This document shows positions 31,835 to 41,093 of a stretch of 64,000 bases of DNA, piece by piece. The stretch lies in the NCBI RefSeq assembly GCF_965204125.1, contig NZ_OZ241968.1, positions 1,736,001 to 1,800,000 of the forward strand. Direction: 5' to 3'. The notes beneath the pieces are model-generated. The model was not told the origin of the DNA. It searched no databases and worked only from the letters and a program-made list of their open reading frames with translations. The position numbers and the translations under genes were made by a program. Each line of letters begins with the position of its first letter. The first letter of the stretch is position 1. Source of the stretch: Poriferisodalis sp965204125. Its GTDB lineage: Bacteria; Actinomycetota; Acidimicrobiia; Acidimicrobiales; Poriferisodalaceae.

Positions 31835-34105
31835 TCAGGCGTGCTGCAGGTGCTGCCAGACCCGTTCGGGGGTGCAGGGAAGCTCCACGTGGCGGACGCC
31901 GAGGTGCGACAGCGCATCGACGACGGCGTTGTGGACGGCTGGTGTGGCACCGATCGTTCCTGACTCGCCGATGCCCTTGGCGCCGAGCGGATTGCGGTCG
32001 GTGGGAGTCTCCAGGGGGATCCGCTCGAAACTGGGCAGTTCGGCGGCCGAGGGGATCGCGTAGTCCATGAAGTTGCCGGTCAGCGGGTTGCCGTCGCCGT
32101 CGTAGACGAACACCTCGCCGAGCGCATGAGCGATGCCCGAGGCCACGCCGCCGTGCACCTGGCCTTCGACGATCATCGGGTTCACGATGACGCCGGCGTC
32201 GTCGCATGTCACATGCCGCAGCGAGGTGACCTGGCCGGTGTCGCGGTCCACCTCCACCACCGAGAGCTGCACGCCGAACGGGAACGTGGCCGCCGGCGGC
32301 TGGAAGTCGCTCTCGGCTCGCAGCTCGTGGTCTTCGGATTGGCTGACGTGAGCAGCGACCTGAGCCCAGTCGAGCGACCGGGCCGGTGTCCCGACCACGG
32401 CGAACGTGCCCGCATGGACATCCAGCACGATGTCGGCGGGATCGGCCTCGAGCATCGCCGCGGCGACCTCCTTGGCCTGCTCGACCACTGCCTCGGCTGC
32501 TTCGAAGACCGCGGCCCCGCCTGTCTGCAGCGAGCGGGAGCCGCCGGTGCCACCGCCGCGCTTGATCTCGTCGGTGTCGCCGTGGCGCACCTCGATCATC
32601 TCGAAATCGATGCCGGTGAGGTCCGCAGCGATCTGGGCGTACGCCGTGTGATGACCCTGCCCGTGGTTCGACGAGCCGGTGAGCACCAGCGCCGATCCGT
32701 CGTTACGGACCTCCACGCTGCCGAACTCCGGAGCTCCCATCGGGTTCGAGATCTCCACGTACGCGCTCCAGCCCAACCCGAGCAGCTTCGCTGAGCCCTC
32801 CGAACGGCGCCGCTCCTGTTCGGCCCGCAGGCCGGGATAATCCGCGGCCTCCATCACGGCGTCGAGGGCCTTGGCGTACTCGCCCGAATCCATGTCGGCG
32901 CCGGTCGGGGTGGTGAACGGGAACGCGTCGGGCGGGATGAAGTTGCGCCGGCGCAGCTCGCCGGGGTCCATCTCGATCTCGGCGGCGAACAGATCCATCA
33001 TCCGCTCGATCGCCAGCGCGGCCTCGGGGCGCCCGGCGCCCCGGTACGCACCCACCGGCGCGGTGTTGGTGGTGACCGAATTGGTGGACACCGCCACGTT
33101 CGGGATGTCGTACACGCCCGACGCCATGGTGCGGACGAACATGGGCAACAGCGACCCGATCATCGGGTAGGCGCCGGCGTCTTGCAGCGCGTCCACCTCG
33201 TATGCCGTCACGTTGCCGTCGCGTGTGCCCCCGAGACGCGCCGAGTACGAGATTGCCCGCGCGTGCGTGAAGCCGACCATGGCCTCCGAGCGTGTCTCCG
33301 CCCAGCGCACCGGGCGTTCGAGGTGGCAGGTGAGGCGAGCGACCACAAAATCCTCGACGTACTGGGCGTTCTTGGCGCCGAAGCCCCCGCCGACGTCAGG
33401 CGTGATGACGTGCACCTGGCTGGGCTCGAGCCCGCAGAACGCGGACAGGGTGTCGCGGGTCTGGTGCGGGAACTGGGTGCAGGCCCAGTAGGTGAGCCGC
33501 TGCGCGCCCGTGTCCCAGGAGGCCAGGGCAGTGCGAGGCTCGATAGGCGCTGCAGTCATCCGAGGGTTGCAGAACTCCAGCTCCACGACGACCTCGCAGG
33601 CGTCGAAGGGATCCTGCCCGTTCTGGGGGCCCGGCGGAATGGCGAAGACCGTGTTGGTGTCGGCCTCGGGAAACAGCAGCCGGTGGTTGCGTGCAGACTC
33701 GGCGGTGTCCAGCAGCGGATCGAGCGGTTCGTAGTCGGCGTACACCAATTCGGCGGCATCGATCGCTTGGGACTGCGACTCGGCGACGACCACGGCGAAC
33801 GGCTCGCCCACATAGCGCACCCGGCCAGCGGCCAGCGGCGAGCGCAGCATCTGCTGGTTGAGCATCGGCATGCGGGGCGGATCGGCGCTGAGCTGCAGAT
33901 CGGCTGCCGTGAAGGCACCCGCCACGCCGGGCATCGCACGCGCCTCGTCTGTGTGGACGGCAGCGATGTCTGCGTGGGCCATGGTCGATCGGACGAAGAC
34001 CGCGACAAGCGCGCCCTCGCATTCGACGTCGTCGACGTAGGTGCCGCCGACGGTAAGAAGTTCGGGGTCTTCCTTCCTTTCGACGCGGGTGCCGAGCATG
34101 CTCAT
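31835..34105 (-). CDS. Xanthine dehydrogenase-family molybdopterin-binding subunit (second orphan)
   Basis: A 756-residue catalytic subunit of a molybdenum hydroxylase. The start MSMLGTRVERKED is preferred, with a GGAGGATCAC site; a longer frame would overlap the DUF35 gene upstream. The N-terminal ab-domain has VRYVGEPFAVVVAES, and the cofactor domains have PDVGGGFGAKNAQYVED, GAYRGAGRPEAALAIER and the catalytic-Glu loop KGIGESGTIGATPAVHNA. The AYRGAGRPE loop is typical of aldehyde/heterocycle hydroxylases, not CO dehydrogenase. No CoxM or CoxS partner is nearby. It is the last gene of a series with a Baeyer-Villiger monooxygenase, a thiolase and a DUF35 protein, suggesting a shared catabolic route. 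Confidence 0.9.
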   Translation of the reverse strand: MSMLGTRVERKEDPELLTVGGTYVDDVECEGALVAVFVRSTMAHADIAAVHTDEARAMPGVAGAFTAADLQLSADPPRMPMLNQQMLRSPLAAGRVRYVGEPFAVVVAESQSQAIDAAELVYADYEPLDPLLDTAESARNHRLLFPEADTNTVFAIPPGPQNGQDPFDACEVVVELEFCNPRMTAAPIEPRTALASWDTGAQRLTYWACTQFPHQTRDTLSAFCGLEPSQVHVITPDVGGGFGAKNAQYVEDFVVARLTCHLERPVRWAETRSEAMVGFTHARAISYSARLGGTRDGNVTAYEVDALQDAGAYPMIGSLLPMFVRTMASGVYDIPNVAVSTNSVTTNTAPVGAYRGAGRPEAALAIERMMDLFAAEIEMDPGELRRRNFIPPDAFPFTTPTGADMDSGEYAKALDAVMEAADYPGLRAEQERRRSEGSAKLLGLGWSAYVEISNPMGAPEFGSVEVRNDGSALVLTGSSNHGQGHHTAYAQIAADLTGIDFEMIEVRHGDTDEIKRGGGTGGSRSLQTGGAAVFEAAEAVVEQAKEVAAAMLEADPADIVLDVHAGTFAVVGTPARSLDWAQVAAHVSQSEDHELRAESDFQPPAATFPFGVQLSVVEVDRDTGQVTSLRHVTCDDAGVIVNPMIVEGQVHGGVASGIAHALGEVFVYDGDGNPLTGNFMDYAIPSAAELPSFERIPLETPTDRNPLGAKGIGESGTIGATPAVHNAVVDALSHLGVRHVELPCTPERVWQHLQHA

Positions 34106-34133
34106 GGTGCGGTGATCCTCCAGTGCCGAGATG

Positions 34134-34553
34134 TCAGGCCAAGTCAACCCAGAGGTAGGCGAACTCGGTGCCTCGAGCTTCCACCGCGACATGCACCGGC
34201 TGCCCGAGGCTGGCCTCGCCCGGCTGCACGTCGCGCAGCGAGCCGACCACGCGGGGACCCTCGTCGAGCTCCACGACGGCGGTGATGTACGGCAGCTCGT
34301 CGGCCCAGCCGCGATCCACCGTGAAGTGGTTGACCGCCATCGAGTAGATCCGCCCGCTGCCTGAGACGGGGGCGAAGTCGTAGTTGCGGCTGTGGCACGA
34401 CGGGCAGTACCAGCGCTGCGGGTGGCGGAACTGGCCGCAGTCGGTGCACCGCTGGATGCGCAGCGTGCCCGCTTCCAGGCACGCCAGGTGGAATTCGAGG
34501 TTCAGCCCCTCGGGCTTGGGCACGTACTTGCGGGCCGATTTGGCTGTGCTCAT
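34134..34553 (-). CDS. Zn-ribbon/OB-fold (DUF35) protein paired with a thiolase
   Basis: A 139-residue protein with a rubredoxin-like zinc ribbon (CTDCGQFRHP then WYCPSCHSR; four Cys between about 36 and 53) followed by an OB fold (GRIYSMAVNHFTVDR and VAVVELDEGPRVVG-type). DUF35 proteins pair with thiolase-like partners. In steroid side-chain catabolism a DUF35 domain on ChsH2 binds the Ltp2 retro-aldolase, and other pairs act in polyketide or acyl-CoA metabolism. Here the thiolase partner ends 24 bases upstream in the same direction. A structural and CoA-binding role in that complex is inferred. Confidence 0.9.
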   Translation of the reverse strand: MSTAKSARKYVPKPEGLNLEFHLACLEAGTLRIQRCTDCGQFRHPQRWYCPSCHSRNYDFAPVSGSGRIYSMAVNHFTVDRGWADELPYITAVVELDEGPRVVGSLRDVQPGEASLGQPVHVAVEARGTEFAYLWVDLA

Positions 34554-34577
34554 GGCATCAATCTCGTCCGCACCGGC

Positions 34578-35750
34578 TCAGCCTCGGGCGAGCACGGCGA
34601 TGCTGCCGTCGCCGAGGTCGCCGTAGCCGGTCACCACGCCCAGCTCGGCGTCGCGCACCTGCGCGTCGCCGGCTTCGTGCCGAAGCTGGCGCGCCGCTTC
34701 CACCACGTGGTTGAGGCCCCATGCGTGGCCCTGCGACAGCAGGCCGCCGTGGGTGTTCATGGGGTAGCGACCGCTGAGCGAGATGTTCCCGTCGGCCACG
34801 AACTCCTTGGCGGCGCCCTTGGGGCACATGCCGATGGCTTCGAGCTCCATCATGACGACGTAGGTGAAGCAGTCGTAGATCTGCAGGAAGTCCATGTCGG
34901 CTGGTTGAACCCCGGCCATCGCGAACGCCCGCGGCGCTGCCGAGTCGAGTCCGAGCTTGAGCATGTCGGGCCGGTTGGTGATCTCGTCGGCGGGATAGGG
35001 GTGCCCTTCTGCGCCGCCGAGCCACAGCACCGGCGCGTGGGGCAGATCCTTCGCCCGCTCGGGCGAGGTCAGCACCACCGCGGCCGCGCAGTCGGTCTCC
35101 AGGCAGCAGTCGAACTTGCGCATCGGCTCGGTGATGAGCGGCGAGGCCAGGTAGTCGTCCATGGTCATCGGCCGGCCGCCCATGAGAGCCTTGTCGTTGA
35201 GGTGCGCGTGCTCGCGGCAGGTCAGCGCGACTTGGGCGGCGTCGGTGGGCTCCACGTCGTACAGGTCGACATAGCGCTGGATGTACATCGAGTACCACTG
35301 CACCGCCGAGCGCACGCCGTAGGGCGCGTAGAAGTTGCGGCTCACGTCCACGAACGGGCCCGGCTCGAGGCGCCGCTTGGTCGGGCGAGCGTCGGGACGC
35401 GGGCGCATTGCCGAGTAACCGTTCCAGCCCATGGTGATCACGACGTTGGTGGCGACGCCCGCCGCGATCGCCATGGTGGCCGACTGCAGCGCCGCGACCG
35501 GGCTCGCGCCGCCCATGTGCACGGTGACGGCGTAGCGGATGTCGTCAGCGCCGAGGTTGGCGGCGATCTCCTCCGACGAGATGAACCCCGGCGGCGGCAG
35601 GATGCCGTCGATCTCGCTGGGGTCGAGCCCAGCGTCGGCGATCGCGGCCATGGTCGCTTCCAGCACCAGCTCGGGCACGCTCAGCGAGGTGCCTCGCATG
35701 TAGTCGGTCTCGGCGACGCCGACGATGGCGGCGGATCCGGAAATGTCCAC
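34578..35750 (-). CDS. Thiolase-like / lipid-transfer-type (Ltp) acyl-CoA enzyme
   Basis: A 390-residue thiolase-superfamily protein of the SCP-x/Ltp branch, GTG start with a GAGGTG site. Family blocks: VAETDYMRG, EATMAAIADAGLDPSEIDGI, the C-terminal INTHGGLLSQGHAWG-type loop (MNTHGGLLSQGHAWGLNH), and YDCFTYVVMMELEAIG. Where condensing thiolases have the nucleophilic Cys (CxSG), this protein reads HMGGASPVAAL (Gly81, Ala82), so it cannot be a classical thiolase. Loss of that Cys is seen in the Ltp2-type retro-aldolases. Retro-aldol cleavage of a branched side chain is therefore a reasonable inference, supported by the adjacent DUF35 gene. Confidence 0.87.
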   Translation of the reverse strand: MDISGSAAIVGVAETDYMRGTSLSVPELVLEATMAAIADAGLDPSEIDGILPPPGFISSEEIAANLGADDIRYAVTVHMGGASPVAALQSATMAIAAGVATNVVITMGWNGYSAMRPRPDARPTKRRLEPGPFVDVSRNFYAPYGVRSAVQWYSMYIQRYVDLYDVEPTDAAQVALTCREHAHLNDKALMGGRPMTMDDYLASPLITEPMRKFDCCLETDCAAAVVLTSPERAKDLPHAPVLWLGGAEGHPYPADEITNRPDMLKLGLDSAAPRAFAMAGVQPADMDFLQIYDCFTYVVMMELEAIGMCPKGAAKEFVADGNISLSGRYPMNTHGGLLSQGHAWGLNHVVEAARQLRHEAGDAQVRDAELGVVTGYGDLGDGSIAVLARG

Positions 35751-35827
35751 GGTTCACCTCATCCAGCAACGGTCACGTCGGCGCGTGGGCCGCGGGACGC
35801 AGCCCGTTTCGGTTGTGCAGATCCGGT

Positions 35828-37525
35828 TCAGCCGACGCCGACGGCCGTGCGCTCGGTCGCGAACGACACGCCCTCGTAGTCGTGATCAGCGATCTCGTCG
35901 ATCCGGCGCTTGTACTTGGGGGCGCCGCCGTTGTACACGAGGTAGCGGATGGTGCCCTGCTCGTGGCCGTCCACGTTCGAGTTGTAGCCCGTGAACCAGC
36001 CCTGGGCCTTGCGCATCAGCATCATGCTGTACATCTCGATGACGTGGTTGGTCCACTCCGTCTCGGCATCCTCGTCGGCCTCGAAGCGGGTGTAGCCGTG
36101 CTCCCAGACGAAGTCGAGCATGCCGGTCACCCAGTCGACGCCGATCTCGATGCCCCGCGGGTAGTTGGTGGACGCTGAGCCGCTCTGCGGGCCGGCAATG
36201 GTCATGAGGTTCGGGAAGCCATTGACCATCAGCCCGATGTAGGTGACTGGCCCGTCGGACCATTTGTCGCGCAGCTTGAGACCGCCCGAGCCCTGGAAGT
36301 CGATCCGGTCGAACGAGCCGGTGATGGCATCGAAGCCGGTGGCATAGACGATCAGATCGAACTCGTAGTGCCGGTCGGCTGTTTGGATGCCGGTCGGCGT
36401 GATCCGGGTGATCGGTGTCTCCTTGATGTCCACCAGATCCACGTTCGGGCGGTTGTAGGTCTCGTAGTAGTGGGTCTCGAGCGGCACCCGCTGCACGCCG
36501 AAGCCGTGGTCCTTGGGGATCAGCTTGTCGGCGACGATCGGGTCGTCGACCCGCTCGCGAATCTTGTCGGCGATGAATGACGACAGCTCGGCGTTGGCCT
36601 CTTCGTCGAAGAAGATCTCGCGGAAGTTGGCCATCCAGATGCCGAAGCCCGGCTCGCCGTACAGCTTCTCCCACATGGCGCGGCGCTCTTCGGGTGGGAC
36701 ATTCCAGAAGCCGCGGCGGTCGGGTTCGTGCTCGAAACCGCCGGGCGTGCGAGCACACTTGTCGAAGATCTCGTCGTAGCGGGCCCGGATGCCGACCATC
36801 TCCTCGTCGGAGATCTCGCTGTTGTGCAGCGGGGCGCACCAGTTCGGCCGCCGCTGGAACACCGTGAGGTGGTCGGCCTGCTCGCCGATGGCCGCGATGG
36901 CCTGCACGCCGGTGGCACCGGTGCCGATGACCGCCACCCGCTTGCCCTTGATCTCGACCGGATCGGCGGGCCAGTGGTAGGTGTGGAACGACGGGCCCTC
37001 GAACACATCGGTGCCGTCGGCGTTGACGCCCTCGATGCGGGGGTAGGTAGGCGCCGACAGCAGGCCCAGTGCGGTCAGCAGGAAGCGGCAGCTGAGGTCG
37101 CGGCCGTCGCCGAGGTGCAGTCGCCAGATGCCCGCATCGTCGTCGAAGTGCGCCGTCTCGACGGTGCAGTTGAACTGCATGTACTTGCGCAGGTCGAACT
37201 TGTCTGCGACGTAGTTGAGGTAGCGAAGGTTCTCGGGCTGGCCAGAGAAGCGTTCCTTCCAGTGCCACTCCTCGAGCAGCTCGTCGGAGAATGAGTAGCC
37301 GTAGGTGTAACTCTCCGAGTCGAAGCGGCAGCCGGGGTAGCGGTTCCAGAACCAGGTGCCGCCGAGGTCGCTGCCCATCTCGAGCACGGTTGCGTGGACG
37401 CCGCGCTCGGCCAGCCGGTACATCTGGTAGATGCCCGCCACGCCCGCGCCGATGATGATGACTTCGTAGTCGTTCGTGCCGTCGGCGCTGCCGTTTGAGG
37501 TTCCGTTGGTCGCTGTTGCTGCCAT
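35828..37525 (-). CDS. Baeyer-Villiger-type flavin monooxygenase
   Basis: A 565-residue FAD/NADPH monooxygenase. The start MAATATNGTSNG has a strong GGGGGAGA site. FAD-binding GAGVAG lies at about residues 26-31, and NADPH-binding GTGATG near 200. The Baeyer-Villiger signature FxGxxxHxxxW is exact: Phe175, Gly177, His181, Trp185 (FEGPSFHTYHW). LVVYATGFD-type LIVYATGFDAITG is also present. Such enzymes convert ketones to esters or lactones, including cyclic and steroid ketones. It heads a minus-strand series with the thiolase (77 bases on), DUF35 protein and molybdenum hydroxylase. It is divergent from an LLM oxidoreductase. The precise substrate is unknown. Confidence 0.93.
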   Translation of the reverse strand: MAATATNGTSNGSADGTNDYEVIIIGAGVAGIYQMYRLAERGVHATVLEMGSDLGGTWFWNRYPGCRFDSESYTYGYSFSDELLEEWHWKERFSGQPENLRYLNYVADKFDLRKYMQFNCTVETAHFDDDAGIWRLHLGDGRDLSCRFLLTALGLLSAPTYPRIEGVNADGTDVFEGPSFHTYHWPADPVEIKGKRVAVIGTGATGVQAIAAIGEQADHLTVFQRRPNWCAPLHNSEISDEEMVGIRARYDEIFDKCARTPGGFEHEPDRRGFWNVPPEERRAMWEKLYGEPGFGIWMANFREIFFDEEANAELSSFIADKIRERVDDPIVADKLIPKDHGFGVQRVPLETHYYETYNRPNVDLVDIKETPITRITPTGIQTADRHYEFDLIVYATGFDAITGSFDRIDFQGSGGLKLRDKWSDGPVTYIGLMVNGFPNLMTIAGPQSGSASTNYPRGIEIGVDWVTGMLDFVWEHGYTRFEADEDAETEWTNHVIEMYSMMLMRKAQGWFTGYNSNVDGHEQGTIRYLVYNGGAPKYKRRIDEIADHDYEGVSFATERTAVGVG

Positions 37526-37622
37526 GTCTGGTCTCCCCCAATTGAGATCGTACGGCGCATCGCCGGATGGAGCGGCTGCGAATTCGCCAGAGTCGACGCC
37601 GACGCTCCGGACCCGTCTCTTC

Positions 37623-37628
37623 ACAATA
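37623..37628 (-). promoter_or_regulatory. Possible -10 for the Baeyer-Villiger monooxygenase operon
   Basis: The minus strand reads TATTGT about 98 bases upstream of the ATG, with no convincing -35. It is in the 182-base divergent region shared with the LLM gene. Confidence 0.25.
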
Positions 37629-37695
37629 GTCGAACGCCCATTAGGAAATTTCGTGGGGGCCCAGCGTCGAACGGTCGGCTCGGCTGGCCTGGCCC

Positions 37696-37701
37696 TAGTC
37701 T
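37696..37701 (+). promoter_or_regulatory. Leaderless-type -10 for the 37708 LLM gene
   Basis: TAGTCT lies 6 bases before the ATG, and no ribosome-binding site intervenes, as expected for transcription starting at the start codon. Confidence 0.6.
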
Positions 37702-37707
37702 CCGGCC

Positions 37708-38727
37708 ATGGCTCCACCACTGCGCTTCGGGGTCGTCCACGATCTGCGGAGCCCGCCCGGCAGCGATGTGCCGCTGCCCGAGATGTACGCGCAGGCGCTC
37801 GACCAGCTCGAGATGGCCGATGAGCTGGGGTTCGACCTGGCGTGGTTCACCGAGCACCACTTCCTCGACGACGGGCACCTGCCGAACTTCGTGCCGGTGG
37901 CCGGGGCGGTGGCCGCTCGCACCTCGAGAATTCGCCTGTCCACCGACATTTTGCTGGCGCCGTTCGCGCATCCGATCCGGCTGGCTGAGGACCTGGCGAT
38001 TCTCGACAACATCTCCGGCGGGCGCATCGAGCTGGGCATCGGCATGGGCTACGCAGCCCACGAGTTCCGTGGCTTCGGGATCCCCCAATCCCGCCGGGTG
38101 TCGCTTACCGAGGAGTTGGTGCAGATCCTGCGGCTGGCGTGGAAGGGCGAACCATTCAGCTTCCACGGCAAGCGCCACCGTTTCGACGACCTGCTGGTGA
38201 CGCCGGCGCCGGTGCAACCGGGAGGCCCGCCGCTATGGATTGCAGGCATGAGCGCGAACGCCGCGGTGCGGGCTGCCCGTTTCGATACGCATCTGCTGCC
38301 GCAGGGTGCGCCCGAGGTGGTGATGGACCCGTGGAAGGACGAGCTGCAGGCGACCGGACGTGATCCCGACGACTACCGGGTGGGCATCATCCGCTCGGTG
38401 TTCGTCACCGACGATGTCGAGCGCGAGTGGAACCCCATCAAGGCCGCAGAGCGCTACCGGCTCGGCGTGTACGCCAAGTTCTTCGCCGAGACGCCCGACG
38501 AGTTCACCGCATTCGACCCGTCGAAGGGTGCGATTCCCCAGAACTGGATCGTCGGCGATGAGGACCACTGCGTCGCCGAGCTGACTGGGTTTATTCAGCA
38601 GTACGGCTTCACCGACGTGTGCACCTGGGGTGCCTCGCCCGGCATAGCCCCGTCGCTGTTCAACACGTCCCTCGAACGGCTCGCTCGAAACGTCATCCCG
38701 CGGGTGCGCGCCGCCGTCGAGGGCTAA
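37708..38727 (+). CDS. LLM-class flavin-dependent oxidoreductase
   Basis: A 339-residue luciferase-like TIM-barrel enzyme. Family blocks: FGVVHDLRSPPGS at the start, ELGFDLAWFTEHHFLDDG (about 40-57), HPIRLAEDLAILDNISGGR, and ELGIGMGYAAHEF. It is distinct in sequence from the 25217/44449 pair. The start at 37708 follows a leaderless-type -10 (TAGTCT, 6-base spacing) and no ribosome site. It may use FMNH2 or F420; the substrate is unknown. It is divergent from the Baeyer-Villiger monooxygenase series. Confidence 0.9.
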   Translation: MAPPLRFGVVHDLRSPPGSDVPLPEMYAQALDQLEMADELGFDLAWFTEHHFLDDGHLPNFVPVAGAVAARTSRIRLSTDILLAPFAHPIRLAEDLAILDNISGGRIELGIGMGYAAHEFRGFGIPQSRRVSLTEELVQILRLAWKGEPFSFHGKRHRFDDLLVTPAPVQPGGPPLWIAGMSANAAVRAARFDTHLLPQGAPEVVMDPWKDELQATGRDPDDYRVGIIRSVFVTDDVEREWNPIKAAERYRLGVYAKFFAETPDEFTAFDPSKGAIPQNWIVGDEDHCVAELTGFIQQYGFTDVCTWGASPGIAPSLFNTSLERLARNVIPRVRAAVEG

Positions 38728-38790
38728 CCGTTCGGTTCGTAGCGGTGTGGCGGACGGTGCAGGCGTAGCTGGCGAGCGCCGCCGCCGCAA

Positions 38791-39615
38791 TCAGGTGCTG
38801 GCGTTGTCGACGAGCCAGCGGAAGCAGGGGTCGGCGAGTGCCCCGGTCATCAGCTCGGGGTGCCACTGCACGGCCAGGATCGGCAGCTCCGCGTGCTCGA
38901 TGCCCTCGATGATCCCGTCGGGGGAGTGGGCGGTGGCGATGTAGCCGTCGCCGAGCTGATCCACCGCCTGGTGATGCAGCGAGTTCACCGCCACCTCTGG
39001 GCCATACATCCGGTGCAGTTGGCTGCCTTCGACAGTGATGACGGTGTGCGGGGTGGCGTCGGGCGGCCCGTCGGTGGCTGCGTGCTCGGGCAAGTGCTGG
39101 TGCAGGGTGCCCCCGGCGGCGATGTTGATGAGCTGCGGGCCGCGGCAGATGCCCAGCACCGGCAGGCCGCTGTTGACGGCGGCGTCGAGCAACGCGATCT
39201 CGAACGCATCGCGCAGCGGCACGCGGTCGGCGGCGGGTGAGTTGCTGTGCTCGCCGTCGCTGCGAGCGAGCATCGGAACCGCGTCGACGGCGCTGACGGT
39301 GTCGTTGTCGAATCCTGCGGCGCGCTCGGCAAACGGGTCGATGCCGTCGTACACCTGCTCGTGCAGGCGATCGGCGTACAGGCACGCCGCCACGTCCTCA
39401 CCGCCCGTGAGCAGCACCGCGTCGAGGCGCGGCACCACATCGGCGGGGTCGGCGTCGAGCGGCACATGCACTGCGATGGCCCCCGCAGCGTGCACCGCCT
39501 GGGCGTAGTGAGCGATGTACAGATCGACTTCGACGTCCACGAACACCGGCGGGAAGCCGCGGATGCGAGCGCCGGCGCGGCGCCGTCCCGACAGTCCGAT
39601 CAGCGGCTTGGGCAC
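38791..39615 (-). CDS. Gamma-glutamyl-gamma-aminobutyrate hydrolase family (peptidase C26)
   Basis: A 274-residue class I glutamine amidotransferase-like hydrolase related to PuuD. The GTG start gives MPKPLIGLSGRRR. The nucleophile is Cys157 in GICRGPQLIN, and the His-Glu pair lies in QWHPELMTG near residue 253. LDAVLLTGGEDV and HHQAVDQLGDGYIATA are also family features. An insert of about 40 residues (about 91-130, acidic and Ser-rich) between the GGxD block and the nucleophile is somewhat long. Likely role: cleavage of gamma-glutamyl amide bonds in polyamine or related catabolism. It is divergent from the TolB-like gene, and each gene has its own start-proximal -10. Confidence 0.9.
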   Translation of the reverse strand: MPKPLIGLSGRRRAGARIRGFPPVFVDVEVDLYIAHYAQAVHAAGAIAVHVPLDADPADVVPRLDAVLLTGGEDVAACLYADRLHEQVYDGIDPFAERAAGFDNDTVSAVDAVPMLARSDGEHSNSPAADRVPLRDAFEIALLDAAVNSGLPVLGICRGPQLINIAAGGTLHQHLPEHAATDGPPDATPHTVITVEGSQLHRMYGPEVAVNSLHHQAVDQLGDGYIATAHSPDGIIEGIEHAELPILAVQWHPELMTGALADPCFRWLVDNAST

Positions 39616-39621
39616 CGGGCC

Positions 39622-39627
39622 ACCCTA
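39622..39627 (-). promoter_or_regulatory. Leaderless-type -10 for the peptidase C26 gene
   Basis: The minus strand reads TAGGGT, 6 bases before the GTG start, with no ribosome-binding site between. Confidence 0.6.
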
Positions 39628-39678
39628 GATGCGCTGCTTGATGCGTCCTCTGACGGGCTGCGCGTGAGTGGTTCCAAG

Positions 39679-39684
39679 TACGGT
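39679..39684 (+). promoter_or_regulatory. Leaderless-type -10 for the TolB-like gene
   Basis: TACGGT lies 7 bases before the ATG at 39692. This supports that ATG over the GTG eight codons upstream. Confidence 0.55.
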
Positions 39685-39691
39685 CGCACGC

Positions 39692-40981
39692 ATGGTGGTG
39701 CAGCGCTCAGGCCGCCGCGGTTCCGATGAGCCTCGAACGCGATGGTGGCTGGTCGCTGCCGTTGCTGGCGTGTTGCTCGTTGCTGCTGCCGTGGTCAGTT
39801 CGCTGTTGGGATCGAATGGGGCCGCCGATGACGCCGCGTCCGCAGACGAGGTCCCGGCGACGAGCGCAGATGCGGTTGCGCCCGAGGAGAATGCCGCGCC
39901 GGTGACGACCGCCGCCGCTGCCGAGGCACCGGTGGATTCAGAGCCGCCTACATCGAGCGACGAGCCCGCCGAGGCCGATGACGAGCCTGACACCGAGCTG
40001 TCGGAGGCCTTCGGCGAACCGGAGCACCCGGTATCGGGCGTGGAGCCGTACATCCCCAGTCGCATCCGACTCGACGAGCCTGGCCCGCCCGCTGCCGTCT
40101 GCAGGGGAGTGCTGCCCGCCCAGCGGGTGCAGCTCCCCCTGAGCTTCGCGAGCACCAAACCCGAAGGCGTCGATCATCTCTCCTGGTCGCCCGACTGCCG
40201 GCGAATGGTGTTCCGGGTGGGCAGCACCCTGTGGGTTGCCAACGGCGACGGAACCAGCGATCTGCCGTTCCTCACGGCCCAGTACGGCCTGAATGCTCCG
40301 GTGTGGTCGCCCGACAGCCAGTGGATTGCGTTCTCGCAGGGCGCAATCGTGGAGGGAGAGCGGGCCAGCCACATCTTCATGATCCTGCCCGACGGTCTGG
40401 GCCTTGCTCAGATCACGCAAGGGAGCGTGTTGGATCAAGACCCCACCTGGTCTCCCGACGAGGGCAGCATTGCGTTCGCCCGCCGGATGCGGGTGATCGA
40501 GGACGACGGAAGCACCCGCTTCGAGCACCGCATCGTCGTGGTGGATCTATTGGACGGCACCGAGCAGGTGGTCGCGGTCAGTGCCGAGAGCCTGTCAGCA
40601 CCCTCGTGGTCACCTGATGGCAGTGCCATCGCCTACCTGATCGGTAACGAGTTGAGGATGGTGCAACTCGACGACCTGTCCGAGTCGCTGCTGCTGACGG
40701 GCGTTGTCGGCGGCCGCGGCACGTGGTCGGTTGACGGCTCGGCAATCGCAGCGATGCGCGAGTGGTCGGACGGCCAGGCGACTGCCGCGATCCGCTCGCT
40801 GCAAGATCCGACCGCCGCCGAGGGCTACAGCATCACCGTGAATGCAGCCGGCGAGATCGCATCAGGCAGCACGCCAACCCTGCGATGGAGCGAGACCGGC
40901 GAGCACCTGCTCTTCCACGCGATCGACCCAAGAGGCGGCCACTGGATCTACCGCCGCCCCACGCCTCACCCAGACGGCTAG
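39692..40981 (+). CDS. Membrane-anchored TolB/PD40-type beta-propeller protein
   Basis: A 429-residue protein anchored by one N-terminal helix (about 18-42). It is followed by an Ala/Glu/Asp-rich linker (about 45-115) and a beta-propeller of PD40/WD40-like repeats. Repeat signatures recur as DHLSWSPDCRRMVFRVG, APVWSPDSQWIAFSQG, DPTWSPDEGSIAFARRM, APSWSPDGSAIAYLIG and RGTWSVDGSAIAAM. Such TolB-like propellers usually mediate protein contacts outside the membrane. I see no enzymatic domain and no operon partner. The start ATG is chosen from the TAnnnT box 7 bases upstream. Confidence 0.82.
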   Translation: MVVQRSGRRGSDEPRTRWWLVAAVAGVLLVAAAVVSSLLGSNGAADDAASADEVPATSADAVAPEENAAPVTTAAAAEAPVDSEPPTSSDEPAEADDEPDTELSEAFGEPEHPVSGVEPYIPSRIRLDEPGPPAAVCRGVLPAQRVQLPLSFASTKPEGVDHLSWSPDCRRMVFRVGSTLWVANGDGTSDLPFLTAQYGLNAPVWSPDSQWIAFSQGAIVEGERASHIFMILPDGLGLAQITQGSVLDQDPTWSPDEGSIAFARRMRVIEDDGSTRFEHRIVVVDLLDGTEQVVAVSAESLSAPSWSPDGSAIAYLIGNELRMVQLDDLSESLLLTGVVGGRGTWSVDGSAIAAMREWSDGQATAAIRSLQDPTAAEGYSITVNAAGEIASGSTPTLRWSETGEHLLFHAIDPRGGHWIYRRPTPHPDG

Positions 40982-41093
40982 CGCCAAACATCCGCTCAAC
41001 GTCGACATCTCGCATAGGGCTGGCAAGGCAGGCCGGGGTGTCATGGGACAATCACAGCCTTGCGGCTTGGGGGCGAGTCTTCGAAGGAGTGCC

